Shown here piece after piece: positions 27,163 through 36,698 of a stretch of DNA of 37,857 nucleotides. The notes below the pieces were generated by a model. It did not search any database and had not been told where the DNA came from. It saw nothing but the letters and a program-made list of their open reading frames with translations. The DNA is from Actinomycetes bacterium (lineage in GTDB: Bacteria; Actinomycetota; Actinomycetes; S36-B12; UBA5976). A program made the position numbers and the translations under genes. The stretch spans positions 1-37,857 of the forward strand of contig JAKAIC010000009.1 in NCBI GenBank assembly GCA_021814565.1. Direction: 5' to 3'. Within the stretch, counting starts at the first letter, position 1; every line of letters starts with the position of its first letter.

Positions 27163-28635
27163 TCAGAGAGTGAAGACGGTGCGATGCCACGCCTTCTGGC
27201 GTTCACCGGTGATGTCAAGCATGACGTGCTTGATGGCCGTGTACTCCTCGAAGGAGTAGGTCGACATGTCCTTGCCGAATCCCGACTGCTTGACACCGCC
27301 GTGCGGCATCTCGCTGATGATGGGGATGTGGTCGTTCACCCAGACGCAGCCGGACTGGATCTCGCGTGATCCGCGCAGTGCCCGGAACACATCCGTCGTC
27401 CACACGGAGGCCGCCAGCCCGTAGACGGTGTCATTGGCCAGCCGCAGCGCCTCATCGTCCGTGTCGACGGGCGTGACCGTGAGCACCGGCCCGAATATCT
27501 CCTCCCGGAAGACCTCCATGCCCGGCTCCACGTCGGCGATCAGTGTCGGCGTGAAATACGCGCCTGCGGAGAGTGCACCTACAGGCATGGTTCCGCCGGT
27601 CACCACCCGCGCATAGGCGCGTGCCCGTTGCACGAATCCCGCGACTGCCTCCCGGTGTTTCATGGATACCAGCGGACCCATGTCCGTGGCCGGGTCCTCG
27701 GTGGGTCCCAGTCGCACCCGTTCGTAGAGCTCCGCCACCCCGGCCACGAACTGCTCGTACAACGAGCGATGCACGATGGCCCGGGTGGCAGCCGTGCAGT
27801 CCTGTCCACTGTTGATAAGGCTGGCGGCGACGGCGCCATGGATGGCCGCCTCCAGATCTGCATCATCGAAGACCACGAAGGGCGCCTTGCCCCCCAGTTC
27901 CAGGTGAACGCGCTTAGCGGTGCCCGCAGCGGCGTCGAGCACCCGACGCCCGACGCTGGTGGAGCCGGTGAAGGAGAGCATGCTGACCTCCGGGTGATGC
28001 AGCAATGCTTCCCCCGCCACCACACCGGAACCGACAATGACATTGAAGACGCCGGCCGGGAGCCCGGCTTCGTGCGCCACCTCGGCGAACAAGGTGGACG
28101 TGAGCGGGGTGATCTCCGCGGGCTTGAGCACGACAGCGTTGCCTGCCGCCACCGCCGGCAGCATCTTCCAGGCCGCCATCTGCAGTGGGTAATTCCAGGG
28201 CGCGATGGAGCCGATGACCCCGATCGCCTCCCGGCGGATCATGGAGGTGTGATTCGGCGAGTATTCGGCAGCCGCCTTGCCGTCGAGGTTGCGTGCCGCA
28301 CCGGCGAAGAAGTCGACGTTGTCGATCGTGCCGGGCACATCGAACTCACGGGCCAGCCGGATGGGCTTACCGGCCTGACGGCTCTCCAGCGATGCGAACT
28401 CCTCCGCACGATCCGACAGCTGCTGCGTGAAGCGACGTAGCACCGCTGAGCGCTCGCCTGGGGTCGCACGCGACCAGTCGCCGAAGGCACCGCGGGCCGC
28501 GCGAACGGCCGCATCCACTTCGTCGGGGCCGGCCTCGTCGATCTCGACGATGCACTCACCGTTGGAGGGATCGATGACCTGCCTGCTGCGTCCCGTCGCG
28601 GAGCGGGTGCGACGGCCGTTGATGAACTGGTGCAT
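27163..28635 (-). CDS. Aldehyde dehydrogenase, gamma-aminobutyraldehyde/betaine aldehyde dehydrogenase-like
   Basis: APWNYPLQMAAWKMLPAVAAGNAVVLKPAEITPLT, FTGSTSVGRRVL, LELGGKAPFVVFDDADLEAA, NSGQDCTAATRAIVHRSLY, MPHGGVKQSGFGKDMSTYSFEEYTAIKHVM. Confidence 0.9.
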   Translation of the reverse strand: MHQFINGRRTRSATGRSRQVIDPSNGECIVEIDEAGPDEVDAAVRAARGAFGDWSRATPGERSAVLRRFTQQLSDRAEEFASLESRQAGKPIRLAREFDVPGTIDNVDFFAGAARNLDGKAAAEYSPNHTSMIRREAIGVIGSIAPWNYPLQMAAWKMLPAVAAGNAVVLKPAEITPLTSTLFAEVAHEAGLPAGVFNVIVGSGVVAGEALLHHPEVSMLSFTGSTSVGRRVLDAAAGTAKRVHLELGGKAPFVVFDDADLEAAIHGAVAASLINSGQDCTAATRAIVHRSLYEQFVAGVAELYERVRLGPTEDPATDMGPLVSMKHREAVAGFVQRARAYARVVTGGTMPVGALSAGAYFTPTLIADVEPGMEVFREEIFGPVLTVTPVDTDDEALRLANDTVYGLAASVWTTDVFRALRGSREIQSGCVWVNDHIPIISEMPHGGVKQSGFGKDMSTYSFEEYTAIKHVMLDITGERQKAWHRTVFTL

Positions 28636-28652
28636 GCGGACTCTGCTCTCCC

Positions 28653-29405
28653 TCACTCCGGCACATGCATGTGCCAGGCGCGGACGCCACCGATGATGCC
28701 GGCACTGTTGGGAACGATGACGACGTCGTCACCCATGCGGCGAACCAGCTCGGGAGTGATGAGACGTGAGTTGCCACCGCCCAGGTACAGGCGATCCCAG
28801 AGGAACACAGGACGCAGGCGCTCAACCATGACACGGATGCGGCGGGACCAGAAGAGATCCCCGATGCGGCGGTGCTCGGTTTCACCGATCCACTCGTCGT
28901 ACGTGGTGGCGGCACGCACGGGCGCGTGCGACAGCTCGATGTGCGGCGCCAGGGTGCCGCCGTCGAACATGGCGCAGCCCAGGCCGGTCCCCAGCGTGAG
29001 CACCAGTTCAAGGCCGGCACCGGTGACGACACCGGCCCCATGGACCTCGGCATCGTTGAGGACGAGTGCCGGTACACCCGATGCGTTCTGCAGCGTGCTC
29101 CGTACGTCGAAGCCGTCCCACGCCTGTGCCAGGGCTGGGTCGCGTCGGGTGAAGGGGCCGCGGACGTTGATGTAGTGCGGCGTGTGGATGACCACGCCGT
29201 GGCGGATCATGCCCGGCATGCCCACCGTCATGCGGTCGGCTGCGGGTAGCTGCTTGCTGATGCCCACGAGCGTCGAGACGAAGCGTTCAGGGCTGAGGGG
29301 ATAGGGAGTCTCGATCCGCACCTGGTGTGCGCGCATGGTGCCGCTCTCGTCCAGCACGGACGCCTTGATGAAGGAACCGCCACAATCGATGGAAAGAGTG
29401 ATCAC
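28653..29405 (-). CDS. ROK-family sugar kinase, polyphosphate-glucokinase-like
   Basis: ITLSIDCGGSFIKASVLDESG (phosphate-1 motif), VGMPGMIRHGVV, LVLNDAEVHGAG, LVLTLGTGLGCAMFDGG, LYLGGGNSRLI. GTG start. Confidence 0.8.
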   Translation of the reverse strand: MITLSIDCGGSFIKASVLDESGTMRAHQVRIETPYPLSPERFVSTLVGISKQLPAADRMTVGMPGMIRHGVVIHTPHYINVRGPFTRRDPALAQAWDGFDVRSTLQNASGVPALVLNDAEVHGAGVVTGAGLELVLTLGTGLGCAMFDGGTLAPHIELSHAPVRAATTYDEWIGETEHRRIGDLFWSRRIRVMVERLRPVFLWDRLYLGGGNSRLITPELVRRMGDDVVIVPNSAGIIGGVRAWHMHVPE

Positions 29406-29414
29406 AGGGCGAGC

Positions 29415-30281
29415 CTATTTCGCGCCCGGTCCGTACAGCGGCAGCCGGGGATCGATCTCCTGCGTCTCCCAGGTGCCGCGGATCCAGCCGTGCGCCGGAT
29501 CGTCACAGAAGCGCCAGGCCCTCTCCTCGCCGGGACCAGCCATGACATTGAGGTAGTACAGGTCGTATCCGGGGGGCGCGATGGAGGGGCCGTGCCAGCC
29601 GTGCGGCACCAACACCACATCACCGGACCGCACCTCCTCCATGACGTCGATGGGGCGTTCGGGGTCGGTGCTGTAGACACGTTGGTAGCCCATGCCCACG
29701 CTCGAATCGCTACCGGAGACCTCGTAGTAGTAGATCTCCTCCAACTGTGTTTCGTTCTCGTGTTCCTCGTCGTGCTTGTGCGGCGGATAGGAGGACCAGT
29801 TGCCGCCGGGCGTCAGCACTTCCACTGCGATCATGCGATCAGCATCGAAGGAAGAGGGAGTGCAGAAGTTGTTCACCTGCCTGGAACTGTTTCCGGCGCC
29901 ACGCAATTCGATGGGCACTGCAGCCGCCGCTTGGTAGCGGGTCGGGAGAGTCCGCTGGGCACGAGCGAAGGGGAAGGCGAAGCGCCCACCCGTTGCACTG
30001 GTCACGATTGCCTCGCTTCCCACACCGACGTACAGGAAGTCCGTGGGCGCGCTGAACACATTCACGCGGCCGGTCAGATCGAAGCTCTCATCCCCCACGC
30101 GCACCTGACAGGATCCAGCCAAGGGCAGCACGATGAACTCGGTCCCCTCGGACCTGAAGCGCGTGGAATCGCCGGGGGCAAGATCCACGACTCGCAGACC
30201 CGACCAGCCCCAGCCGGCATTGTCGGGGTCGATGTCCGTTACGACACCCTGCCCGGCGGGACGGAAGTACTGACTGCTCAT
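29415..30281 (-). CDS. iolB: 5-deoxy-glucuronate isomerase
   Basis: GGNWSSYPPHKHDEEHENETQLEEIYYYEV, YDLYYLNVMAGPGEERAWRFCDDPAHGWIRGTW: IolB/KduI family. Confidence 0.95.
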   Translation of the reverse strand: MSSQYFRPAGQGVVTDIDPDNAGWGWSGLRVVDLAPGDSTRFRSEGTEFIVLPLAGSCQVRVGDESFDLTGRVNVFSAPTDFLYVGVGSEAIVTSATGGRFAFPFARAQRTLPTRYQAAAAVPIELRGAGNSSRQVNNFCTPSSFDADRMIAVEVLTPGGNWSSYPPHKHDEEHENETQLEEIYYYEVSGSDSSVGMGYQRVYSTDPERPIDVMEEVRSGDVVLVPHGWHGPSIAPPGYDLYYLNVMAGPGEERAWRFCDDPAHGWIRGTWETQEIDPRLPLYGPGAK

Positions 30282-30285
30282 GGAA

Positions 30286-31254
30286 CTACCTCATATCCGT
30301 GACAGCGGTCGGGCCGCTGAGCAGGGCCTGCTCGACTTCGCCCAAGCCGGGCATGGCGTTTGCGCACTCCAGGCGGCTGGCGACCAGCGCACCGGCGGCA
30401 CTTGCGAAACGCAACATGCGCTCCAGCGGCCAGCCCGCGAGCAGCGCATGGCAGATGGCGCCGCCGAAAGCGTCGCCCGCACCCAGACCGTTCACGACCT
30501 CCACTTGCATGGCGGGCACCATGACGGTATCCGTGCTCGTCATGCCCAGGGCCCCGAGCGGCCCCTGCTTGACGATGGCAAGTTCTACACCGGCGTCCAG
30601 CAGCGAGCGGGCTGCGGCAATGGGGTTGGTCTCACCGGTGGCGAGCGCACACTCCTCCACATTGCCGATGGCCACCGTGGCTCGGGGCAAGGCGCGCTGC
30701 ACTTCCCGCTCGGCCTCCTCGCGCGAACGCCAGAAGCGGGCGCGGTAGTCGAGATCCAGCACCGTGTTGGCCTTGTGCCCTCGTGCCCTCCAGGCAGCCT
30801 GATGCGCCTCGCGGCTGGGCTCCTGCGCGAGCCCGGTGAGCGTGCTCCAGTACACGCCCGCGGACTCGATGGCAGCAATGTCGAGTTCGTCAGCGCGGAT
30901 CTGGAAGTAGGGCAAGGGCCCGGATTGGTAGAAGTAGAGAGGGAAGTCGTCAGGCGGGAACAACTCGCAGAAGGTCACCGGCGTCTGCATGCCCTCTACG
31001 GGTGTGGCGTAGCGGGGGCTCACTCCGAAGCGCTCCAGCTCACTGCGCACGAACCTGCCGAAGCCATCCGCGCCGGTCCGTGTGACGATGGCAGTGCTGT
31101 GACCAAGGCGAGCAGCAGCCACCGCCACATTTGTGGCCGAGCCACCCAGGAACTTGCCGAAGGAGGCGATGGCATCCAAACCCAAACCGGTTTGCAGGGG
31201 ATACATGTCGATGCTGACGCGACCGAGACAGACCACCTCGAATCGCTCGCTCAC
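30286..31254 (-). CDS. iolC: 5-dehydro-2-deoxygluconokinase
   Basis: FEVVCLGRVSIDMYPLQTGLGLDAIASFGKFLGGSATNVAVAAARLGHSTAIVTRTGADGFGRFVRSEL..., VNGLGAGDAFGGAICHALLAGW: PfkB-family IolC. No C-terminal fusion. Confidence 0.94.
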   Translation of the reverse strand: MSERFEVVCLGRVSIDMYPLQTGLGLDAIASFGKFLGGSATNVAVAAARLGHSTAIVTRTGADGFGRFVRSELERFGVSPRYATPVEGMQTPVTFCELFPPDDFPLYFYQSGPLPYFQIRADELDIAAIESAGVYWSTLTGLAQEPSREAHQAAWRARGHKANTVLDLDYRARFWRSREEAEREVQRALPRATVAIGNVEECALATGETNPIAAARSLLDAGVELAIVKQGPLGALGMTSTDTVMVPAMQVEVVNGLGAGDAFGGAICHALLAGWPLERMLRFASAAGALVASRLECANAMPGLGEVEQALLSGPTAVTDMR

Positions 31255-31303
31255 GACGGGGAGTCTGCCCGTCGGCTGATGTGAGTGTCAACGAGAACTC
31301 CTA

Positions 31304-31315
31304 ATGTCCGGTCAT
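31304..31315. promoter_or_regulatory. Candidate operator between iolC and the GntR regulator gene
   Basis: ATGTCCGGTCAT, near-palindrome (5 of 6 pairs). Shares ATGTC-N4-CAT with the site upstream of iolD. Confidence 0.4.
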
Positions 31316-31349
31316 ATGCTCAACCGAGCCAAGGCGGTAGGTTGTGCAG

Positions 31350-32084
31350 ATGGCACGCCCGTTCTCCTTGGACCGGAACAGCCCGGTTCCCCTGTATTTC
31401 CAACTGTCGCAGGAACTCGAGCGCATGATCCGCGATGGGGATGTGCTCCCCGGCGATCGCATCGACACCGAGGTGGAGTTGGCGGCGAAACTGGGTTTGA
31501 GCCGCCCCACGGTTCGACAGGCCATCCAGGACCTTGTGAACAAAGGACTTCTCGTTCGCCGACGCGGTGTGGGTACGCAAGTGCTGCACGCGCAGATGCG
31601 GCGCTCGGTGGAGCTCACCAGCCTCTATGACGACCTCAGCGAGGCCCAGCACCGACCCAGCACCAAAGTGCTGTCCATGACGGTGAAACCGGCCGACGCC
31701 AAGCTGGCGGAGACCCTGCGCATAGAGGAGGGCGAACGCGTGATCCACCTCAAGCGATTGCGGCTGATGGACGGCGATCCTCTCGCCATCATGCGCAACT
31801 GGCTGCCCGAGAGCCTGCTCGCCACCAGCAAGGATGAGTTGGAGACCACCGGCCTGTATGAGTTGATGCGACGCAACGGCGTGACTGTGCGCATCGCCAA
31901 CCAGCGCATCGGCGCCGCTTCCGCATCCATGTCCGAGTCACGGCTGCTGTCGGTGAAGCCGGGGGCCCCGCTGCTGGTCATGGAACGAACAGCCTTCGAC
32001 GACACAGGGCGCGTGGTGGAGAGCTCATCGCACAAATACCGCGCGGACTCCTATTCCTTCGAGACCACACTGGTCGCCCGCTGA
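31350..32084 (+). CDS. GntR-family transcriptional regulator, HutC/UTRA subfamily
   Basis: MARPFSLDRNSPVPLYFQLSQELERMIRDGDVLPGDRIDTEVELAAKLGLSRPTVRQAIQDLVNKGLLVRRRGVGTQV wHTH, followed by a UTRA-like domain. Confidence 0.93.
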   Translation: MARPFSLDRNSPVPLYFQLSQELERMIRDGDVLPGDRIDTEVELAAKLGLSRPTVRQAIQDLVNKGLLVRRRGVGTQVLHAQMRRSVELTSLYDDLSEAQHRPSTKVLSMTVKPADAKLAETLRIEEGERVIHLKRLRLMDGDPLAIMRNWLPESLLATSKDELETTGLYELMRRNGVTVRIANQRIGAASASMSESRLLSVKPGAPLLVMERTAFDDTGRVVESSSHKYRADSYSFETTLVAR

Positions 32085-32115
32085 GCCGTGGGCACGGGGC
32101 CGAACGGCTCCACGG

Positions 32116-33189
32116 TCACGCGTCGGGGTTGGGAAGTGTCACATCGCGGACGAAGGCCTCAAGGTCGGCCGTGGCCTGCAGGAACTGCCGCATCGTGCGC
32201 ACCGTCGCACCGTAGGAATCGAATTCCATCGGCAGCATTCCGTCCTCGTTGTAGGCCTTGTCGAACTCCGGCCCGATTCTGTGCAGCGCTTCCAGGATGG
32301 CGGGATCAATGGGCGTGTGAATGCGATCAGCTGCCTCGATGCCGCTGGCATTGGCCTTCTCCTGCCAGGCGAAGGGCGGCGAGATGACGACGTCGCCGCC
32401 CATGGTCTCGCTCCAGTGCAGATGATTGCGGAACGCCGCGACCAGCAGTCGAGTGCGGTAGCCACGCTCCTGGTACAGGGCATAGGCCTTCTTGAAAGCC
32501 GCCACACCCGCCCAATCGCAGATGCTGGCATCCACATCGACACCGTTGCGCTCCACGACCGTGCGCAACCAGTCATCGGTGCGGCCCACCATGATGGTGC
32601 AGACCGGGCCCATGTCCCCGACCGCCAACCCTGCTGCTTCCCTGCGCCCCAAGCCGCGCTCCACCGCCTCTGCCACCGCGATGGCCTGCGCTACGCTGAA
32701 TGACACGGTTGCGTTGATGCTGACGCCGCGATACGTCGCCTCTTCGATGGCCACCACACCGGCGGCGGTGACAGGGATCTTCACGATGATGTTCTTCGCC
32801 AGTCGCGAGAACTCCACGGCCTGATCAACGAGCTTGGCCGCGTCACGGTAGTTCCGTGGATCGGTCTGGATGGAGAGTCGACCGTTGCGGCCGCCGTACT
32901 TCTCGAAGGCCGGCTCCAACAACTTCGCGGCATCCACGGACAGCTTCTTGACCATGGCCCAGCCGATGGCATCCTCCGTGGCCAGTGGATGCGCAGCGCG
33001 GTATTCGCGGATGTTCTCCGCCCATACCTCGGAGTGAGCCTTGAGCGTCGTCATGGCAATCACCGGATTGCAGGTGGCACCCACCGCGCCCCATTGAATG
33101 GAGGTGGCGAGCTCCGCGAGATCCGCCGAGTCATTCCAGAGGACGCTCGGCAGGTTCTCCGTCATATCGAGGAAGGGTGAAACGGTCAT
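32116..33189 (-). CDS. Transaldolase-like protein encoded in the iolD-iolA operon
   Basis: GAVGATCNPVIAMTTL (GxTxNP-like), NIIVKIPVTAAGVVAIEEATYRGVSINATVSFSVAQAIAVAEAVERG (Schiff-base Lys region), VCTIMVGRTDDWL. Confidence 0.88.
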   Translation of the reverse strand: MTVSPFLDMTENLPSVLWNDSADLAELATSIQWGAVGATCNPVIAMTTLKAHSEVWAENIREYRAAHPLATEDAIGWAMVKKLSVDAAKLLEPAFEKYGGRNGRLSIQTDPRNYRDAAKLVDQAVEFSRLAKNIIVKIPVTAAGVVAIEEATYRGVSINATVSFSVAQAIAVAEAVERGLGRREAAGLAVGDMGPVCTIMVGRTDDWLRTVVERNGVDVDASICDWAGVAAFKKAYALYQERGYRTRLLVAAFRNHLHWSETMGGDVVISPPFAWQEKANASGIEAADRIHTPIDPAILEALHRIGPEFDKAYNEDGMLPMEFDSYGATVRTMRQFLQATADLEAFVRDVTLPNPDA

Positions 33190-33203
33190 GGCGAATCTGC
33201 TCC

Positions 33204-34697
33204 CTAGGACTGCGTGGGGAAGCCGAGGTTGATGCCACCGTGGCTGGGGTCGAGCCAACGCGAGGTGACGACCTTGCCACGGGTGAAGAAATGGAAGCCT
33301 TCAACGCCGTGGGCGTGGGTGTCACCGAACAGCGAGGCTTTCCATCCGCCGAAGGAGTAGTAGGCGACAGGGACGGGGATAGGCACGTTGATACCGATCA
33401 TGCCCACCTGCACCTCATTCTGGAAGCGACGGGCGGCACCGCCGTCGTTGGTGAAGATGGCAGTGCCGTTGCCGTACTCGTGGCGGTTGATCAGATCCAC
33501 GCCCTCCTCGAAGGAGTGGATTCGCACCACTGACAGCACGGGACCGAAGATCTCGTCGGTGTAGATCGTCATATCCGTGCGCACATTGTCGAAGAGCGTG
33601 GGGCCCAGCCAGAAGCCGCCGGGCTCTCCGTCGACCACCGGGTTGCGACCGTCGACCACCAGCGTGGCACCGGCCTTGACACCCGCCTCCACGTACGCGG
33701 CCACCTTGTCGCGATGTACGCCGGTGACGAGTGGGCCCATGTCGCAACCGCGACGGCCGTCACCGGTCCGCAGCGCGGGCATACGCTCGGCGATCTTCGC
33801 CACCAGCGCATCGGCAACGGTGTCCATGGCCAGCACCACGGAGATGGCCATGCAACGCTCGCCAGCGGACCCGAAGCCGGCGTTGACGGCCTGATCGGCG
33901 GCCAGATCGAGATCGGCATCGGGCAACACCAGCATGTGGTTCTTGGCTCCGGCCAGTGCCTGCACACGCTTGCCGTGTCTGGTGCCCGTCTCATAGATGT
34001 ACTTGGCAATGGGCGTGGAGCCCACGAAGGAGATGCTCTTCACGTCCGGGTGCTCCAGCAGGCCATCCACGGCCTCCTTGTCACCATGCACCACGTTGAA
34101 GACGCCGTCCGGGAGGCCGGCCTGCTTCCACATCTGTGCCATCAGCATGCTCGCCGAAGGGTCCTTCTCGGAGGGCTTGATGATGACCGTGTTGCCAGCT
34201 GCAATGGCAACAGGGAAGAACCACATCGGCACCATGGCGGGGAAATTGAAGGGGCTGATGATGCCGACAACACCCAGCGGCTGACGGATGGAGTACACGT
34301 CGATGCCTGTGGACACCTGCTCTGAGAACCCGCCTTTCATCAGCTGGCCCAGCCCGCAGGCGAATTCGACGACCTCCTGACCACGCGTGACCTCGCCCAG
34401 CGCGTCGGAGAGCACCTTGCCGTGCTCCGCGGTGATGAGTGCGGCCACTTCTCCCTTGCGGGCGTTGAGGATCTCGCGGAATGCGAACATGATCTGCGTG
34501 CGCTTGGTCAACGAGGTGTCGCGCCAGGCCGGGAACGCCGCCTTGGCAGCAGCCACTGCTGCATCGAGCGTGGTCCGAGAGGCGAAGTCCACCTTTGCCG
34601 ATACCTGGCCGGTAGCCGGGTCGTACACATCACCGGAGCGTTCTTCGCTGCCAGCCCATTCGGCGCCATTGATCCAATGGGTAATCCGTGCCGTCAT
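33204..34697 (-). CDS. iolA: CoA-acylating (methyl)malonate-semialdehyde dehydrogenase
   Basis: ITHWINGAEWAGSEERSGDVYDPATGQVSAKVDFAS, GVVGIISPFNFPAMVPMWFFPVAIAAGNTVIIKPSEKDP, GSAGERCMAISV, NVPIPVPVAYYSFGGWKASLFGDTHAHGVEGFHFFTRGKVVTSRW. Confidence 0.95.
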   Translation of the reverse strand: MTARITHWINGAEWAGSEERSGDVYDPATGQVSAKVDFASRTTLDAAVAAAKAAFPAWRDTSLTKRTQIMFAFREILNARKGEVAALITAEHGKVLSDALGEVTRGQEVVEFACGLGQLMKGGFSEQVSTGIDVYSIRQPLGVVGIISPFNFPAMVPMWFFPVAIAAGNTVIIKPSEKDPSASMLMAQMWKQAGLPDGVFNVVHGDKEAVDGLLEHPDVKSISFVGSTPIAKYIYETGTRHGKRVQALAGAKNHMLVLPDADLDLAADQAVNAGFGSAGERCMAISVVLAMDTVADALVAKIAERMPALRTGDGRRGCDMGPLVTGVHRDKVAAYVEAGVKAGATLVVDGRNPVVDGEPGGFWLGPTLFDNVRTDMTIYTDEIFGPVLSVVRIHSFEEGVDLINRHEYGNGTAIFTNDGGAARRFQNEVQVGMIGINVPIPVPVAYYSFGGWKASLFGDTHAHGVEGFHFFTRGKVVTSRWLDPSHGGINLGFPTQS

Positions 34698-36580
34698 TCC
34701 TGCTCCTTGTTGGTGTACTTCCTCCACAGCAGACGCTGCTTCGCCTTGCCCTGGTTGAGTTCCCTGCGCGCTTCGTCCACTGCGGGACGCTGGCTCACCT
34801 GGGGCACGCCGACCTCCCAGAAGGAGCCGCCCTCGCTCCATCGATGCTTGGCGACCTCGATTACGACCACGTGCACGCCATGACTGCCCTTGGTGGAGCT
34901 CAGCACCTGTCGCAACGCATCGAGTGTGCTGACGTGGTGAGACTGTGCGCCCATCCCCGCGGCAATGGCCGCGAAGTCGATGCGCGGCGGCGTCGGGTGA
35001 TCCACATCTGCCAGCATGGTTTTGAACGAGGCGGCCCCATGCCCCAACTGCAGACGCTCGATCACGTTGAAGCCGCCGTTGTCGCAGACGATGAACGTGA
35101 CATCCGTGCCCGTGAGCGCCGCGCTGTACACGTCCATCGGCAGCATCATGAAGGAGCCGTCGCCACCCATGGCGTAGACGCTGCTTCCAGGCTTGGAGGC
35201 CGCACGCTCCATGGCCGCACCCCATCCGCCGCTGTACTCATAGCCCATGCAGGAGAAGCCGTATTCGCAATCGAAGGAGGCGATGGACTTGCTGCTCCAG
35301 TTCATCACCAGTTCGCCGGCCAATCCGCCCGATGAGGTGAGGATGTAGTCGTCGGGTGCAGCAATGTCATGCACGACACCGATGACCTGGGCGTACGTCG
35401 GCAGGCCATCCCCGGGGGCCAGCCGCGCTGCCATGCCCCGCCGCTGTTCCGTGATCGAGGCACGTGCTCCGTCGAGCCAGGCAGTGGGAGCGGCCCAGTC
35501 ACCCAACTCCCGTGCCAACTCCTGCAGGGACTCCAAGACATCACCGATGACGGGAATCGCGCCGCGCTTCACGGCATCGAAGCGTGCCACGTTCACACCG
35601 ATCAACTGCACATCCGGATCCTTGAACACGGAACCGGACTCGGTGGTGAAGTCCTGCAGTCGTGTGCCGAGGGCGACCACGAGGTCCGGGTTCCAGGCCA
35701 CCGGCAAGCCGGCAGACTCCGCGAACACACCAATGGGACCGGCAAACATGGGGTCGCTGCCGAGAAGTGAGGACTTGCCCGCCACCGTTTCCATGACGGG
35801 GATGGCGAAACGTTGCGCGAAGGCGGCCAACTCAGCCTCGGCCAGTGAATAGTGCACGCCCCCGCCGGCCACGATCAGTGGTCGTTGCGCGCCACGCAGC
35901 GCGCGCGCGGCGGCTGCCAGACTGTCACGTGAAGCCCGCGGCCGGCGGATGCGATGCACCTGCTGGTTGAAGAACTCCGCCGGGAAATCGAAGGCCATGG
36001 CCTGGATGTCCTGCGGCAGGGCAATGGTGACGGGCCCGCAATCTGCCGGATCCAGTAGCACGGCGATGGCCTGGGGCAGGCTGCTGAGCAGCTGGGAGGG
36101 CGAGGTGATGCGATCCCAGTAGCGACTCAGCGGACGCAGGGCATCGTTGGCAGTGACCGAGGGGGCATGGAACTGCTCCACCTGTTGCAGCACTGGATCA
36201 GGCTCCCGGGAGACGAAGGTGTCACCCGGCAGGAGGAGCAGCGGCAAGCGATTGGCCATGGCTGTTCCCGCTGCGGGAACCGTGTTGAGGGCACCGGGAC
36301 CGATCGATGTTGTCACAGCCATCAACTGCCGGCGACGTGCCGCCTTGGCAAATCCGACCGCCGCCAGGGCCATGCCCTCTTCGTTCTGGCCGCGGATGGT
36401 GCGGATCTCCGCGCGGTGCTTCTCCAGTGCTTCACCGAGGCCCAAGGCATTGCCATGCCCGAAAATCGCGAAAACGCCCGGAATCAGCGGTTTCACCTTG
36501 CCGTCCCGATCGTCCTCGATCTTCTGGGCGATGAGGAAACGGACGAGCGCTTCGGCAACCGTCATGCGCATTGTCGGCAC
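34694..36580 (-). CDS. iolD: 3D-(3,5/4)-trihydroxycyclohexane-1,2-dione acylhydrolase
   Basis: TPP-enzyme with VFAIFGHGNALGLGEALEKHRAEIRTIRGQNEEGMALAAVGFAKAARRRQ, GGDGSFMMLPMDVYSAALTGTDVTFIVCDNGGFNVIERLQ. GTG start at 36580 fits a GGAGG Shine-Dalgarno better than ATG at 36571. 4-bp overlap with iolA. Confidence 0.95.
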   Translation of the reverse strand: MPTMRMTVAEALVRFLIAQKIEDDRDGKVKPLIPGVFAIFGHGNALGLGEALEKHRAEIRTIRGQNEEGMALAAVGFAKAARRRQLMAVTTSIGPGALNTVPAAGTAMANRLPLLLLPGDTFVSREPDPVLQQVEQFHAPSVTANDALRPLSRYWDRITSPSQLLSSLPQAIAVLLDPADCGPVTIALPQDIQAMAFDFPAEFFNQQVHRIRRPRASRDSLAAAARALRGAQRPLIVAGGGVHYSLAEAELAAFAQRFAIPVMETVAGKSSLLGSDPMFAGPIGVFAESAGLPVAWNPDLVVALGTRLQDFTTESGSVFKDPDVQLIGVNVARFDAVKRGAIPVIGDVLESLQELARELGDWAAPTAWLDGARASITEQRRGMAARLAPGDGLPTYAQVIGVVHDIAAPDDYILTSSGGLAGELVMNWSSKSIASFDCEYGFSCMGYEYSGGWGAAMERAASKPGSSVYAMGGDGSFMMLPMDVYSAALTGTDVTFIVCDNGGFNVIERLQLGHGAASFKTMLADVDHPTPPRIDFAAIAAGMGAQSHHVSTLDALRQVLSSTKGSHGVHVVVIEVAKHRWSEGGSFWEVGVPQVSQRPAVDEARRELNQGKAKQRLLWRKYTNKEQE

Positions 36581-36605
36581 GGAACCTCCACGGAGAATTG
36601 AGGGC

Positions 36606-36650
36606 AATCTACTCGCGATTCCGGGCCAACGTCAAAATGTCTATACATTT
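36606..36650 (-). promoter_or_regulatory. Candidate iolD promoter plus operator
   Basis: Minus strand: TTGACG (36630-36635)-18 bp-TAGATT (36606-36611), abutting the perfect-arm inverted repeat AAATGT-N4-ACATTT (36635-36650). TGTATAGACA fits the HutC-type GT-N-TA-N-AC operator form. Confidence 0.55.
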
Positions 36651-36698
36651 GCGATGAACGGTAGTGCGGACGTGCAGACCGGCTGTTAGCGTCGCTGC

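Noticed and set aside
29325-31284. Plus-strand ORFs of 325 and 334 aa
   Set aside because: Antisense to iolB and iolC; high-GC shadow frames.
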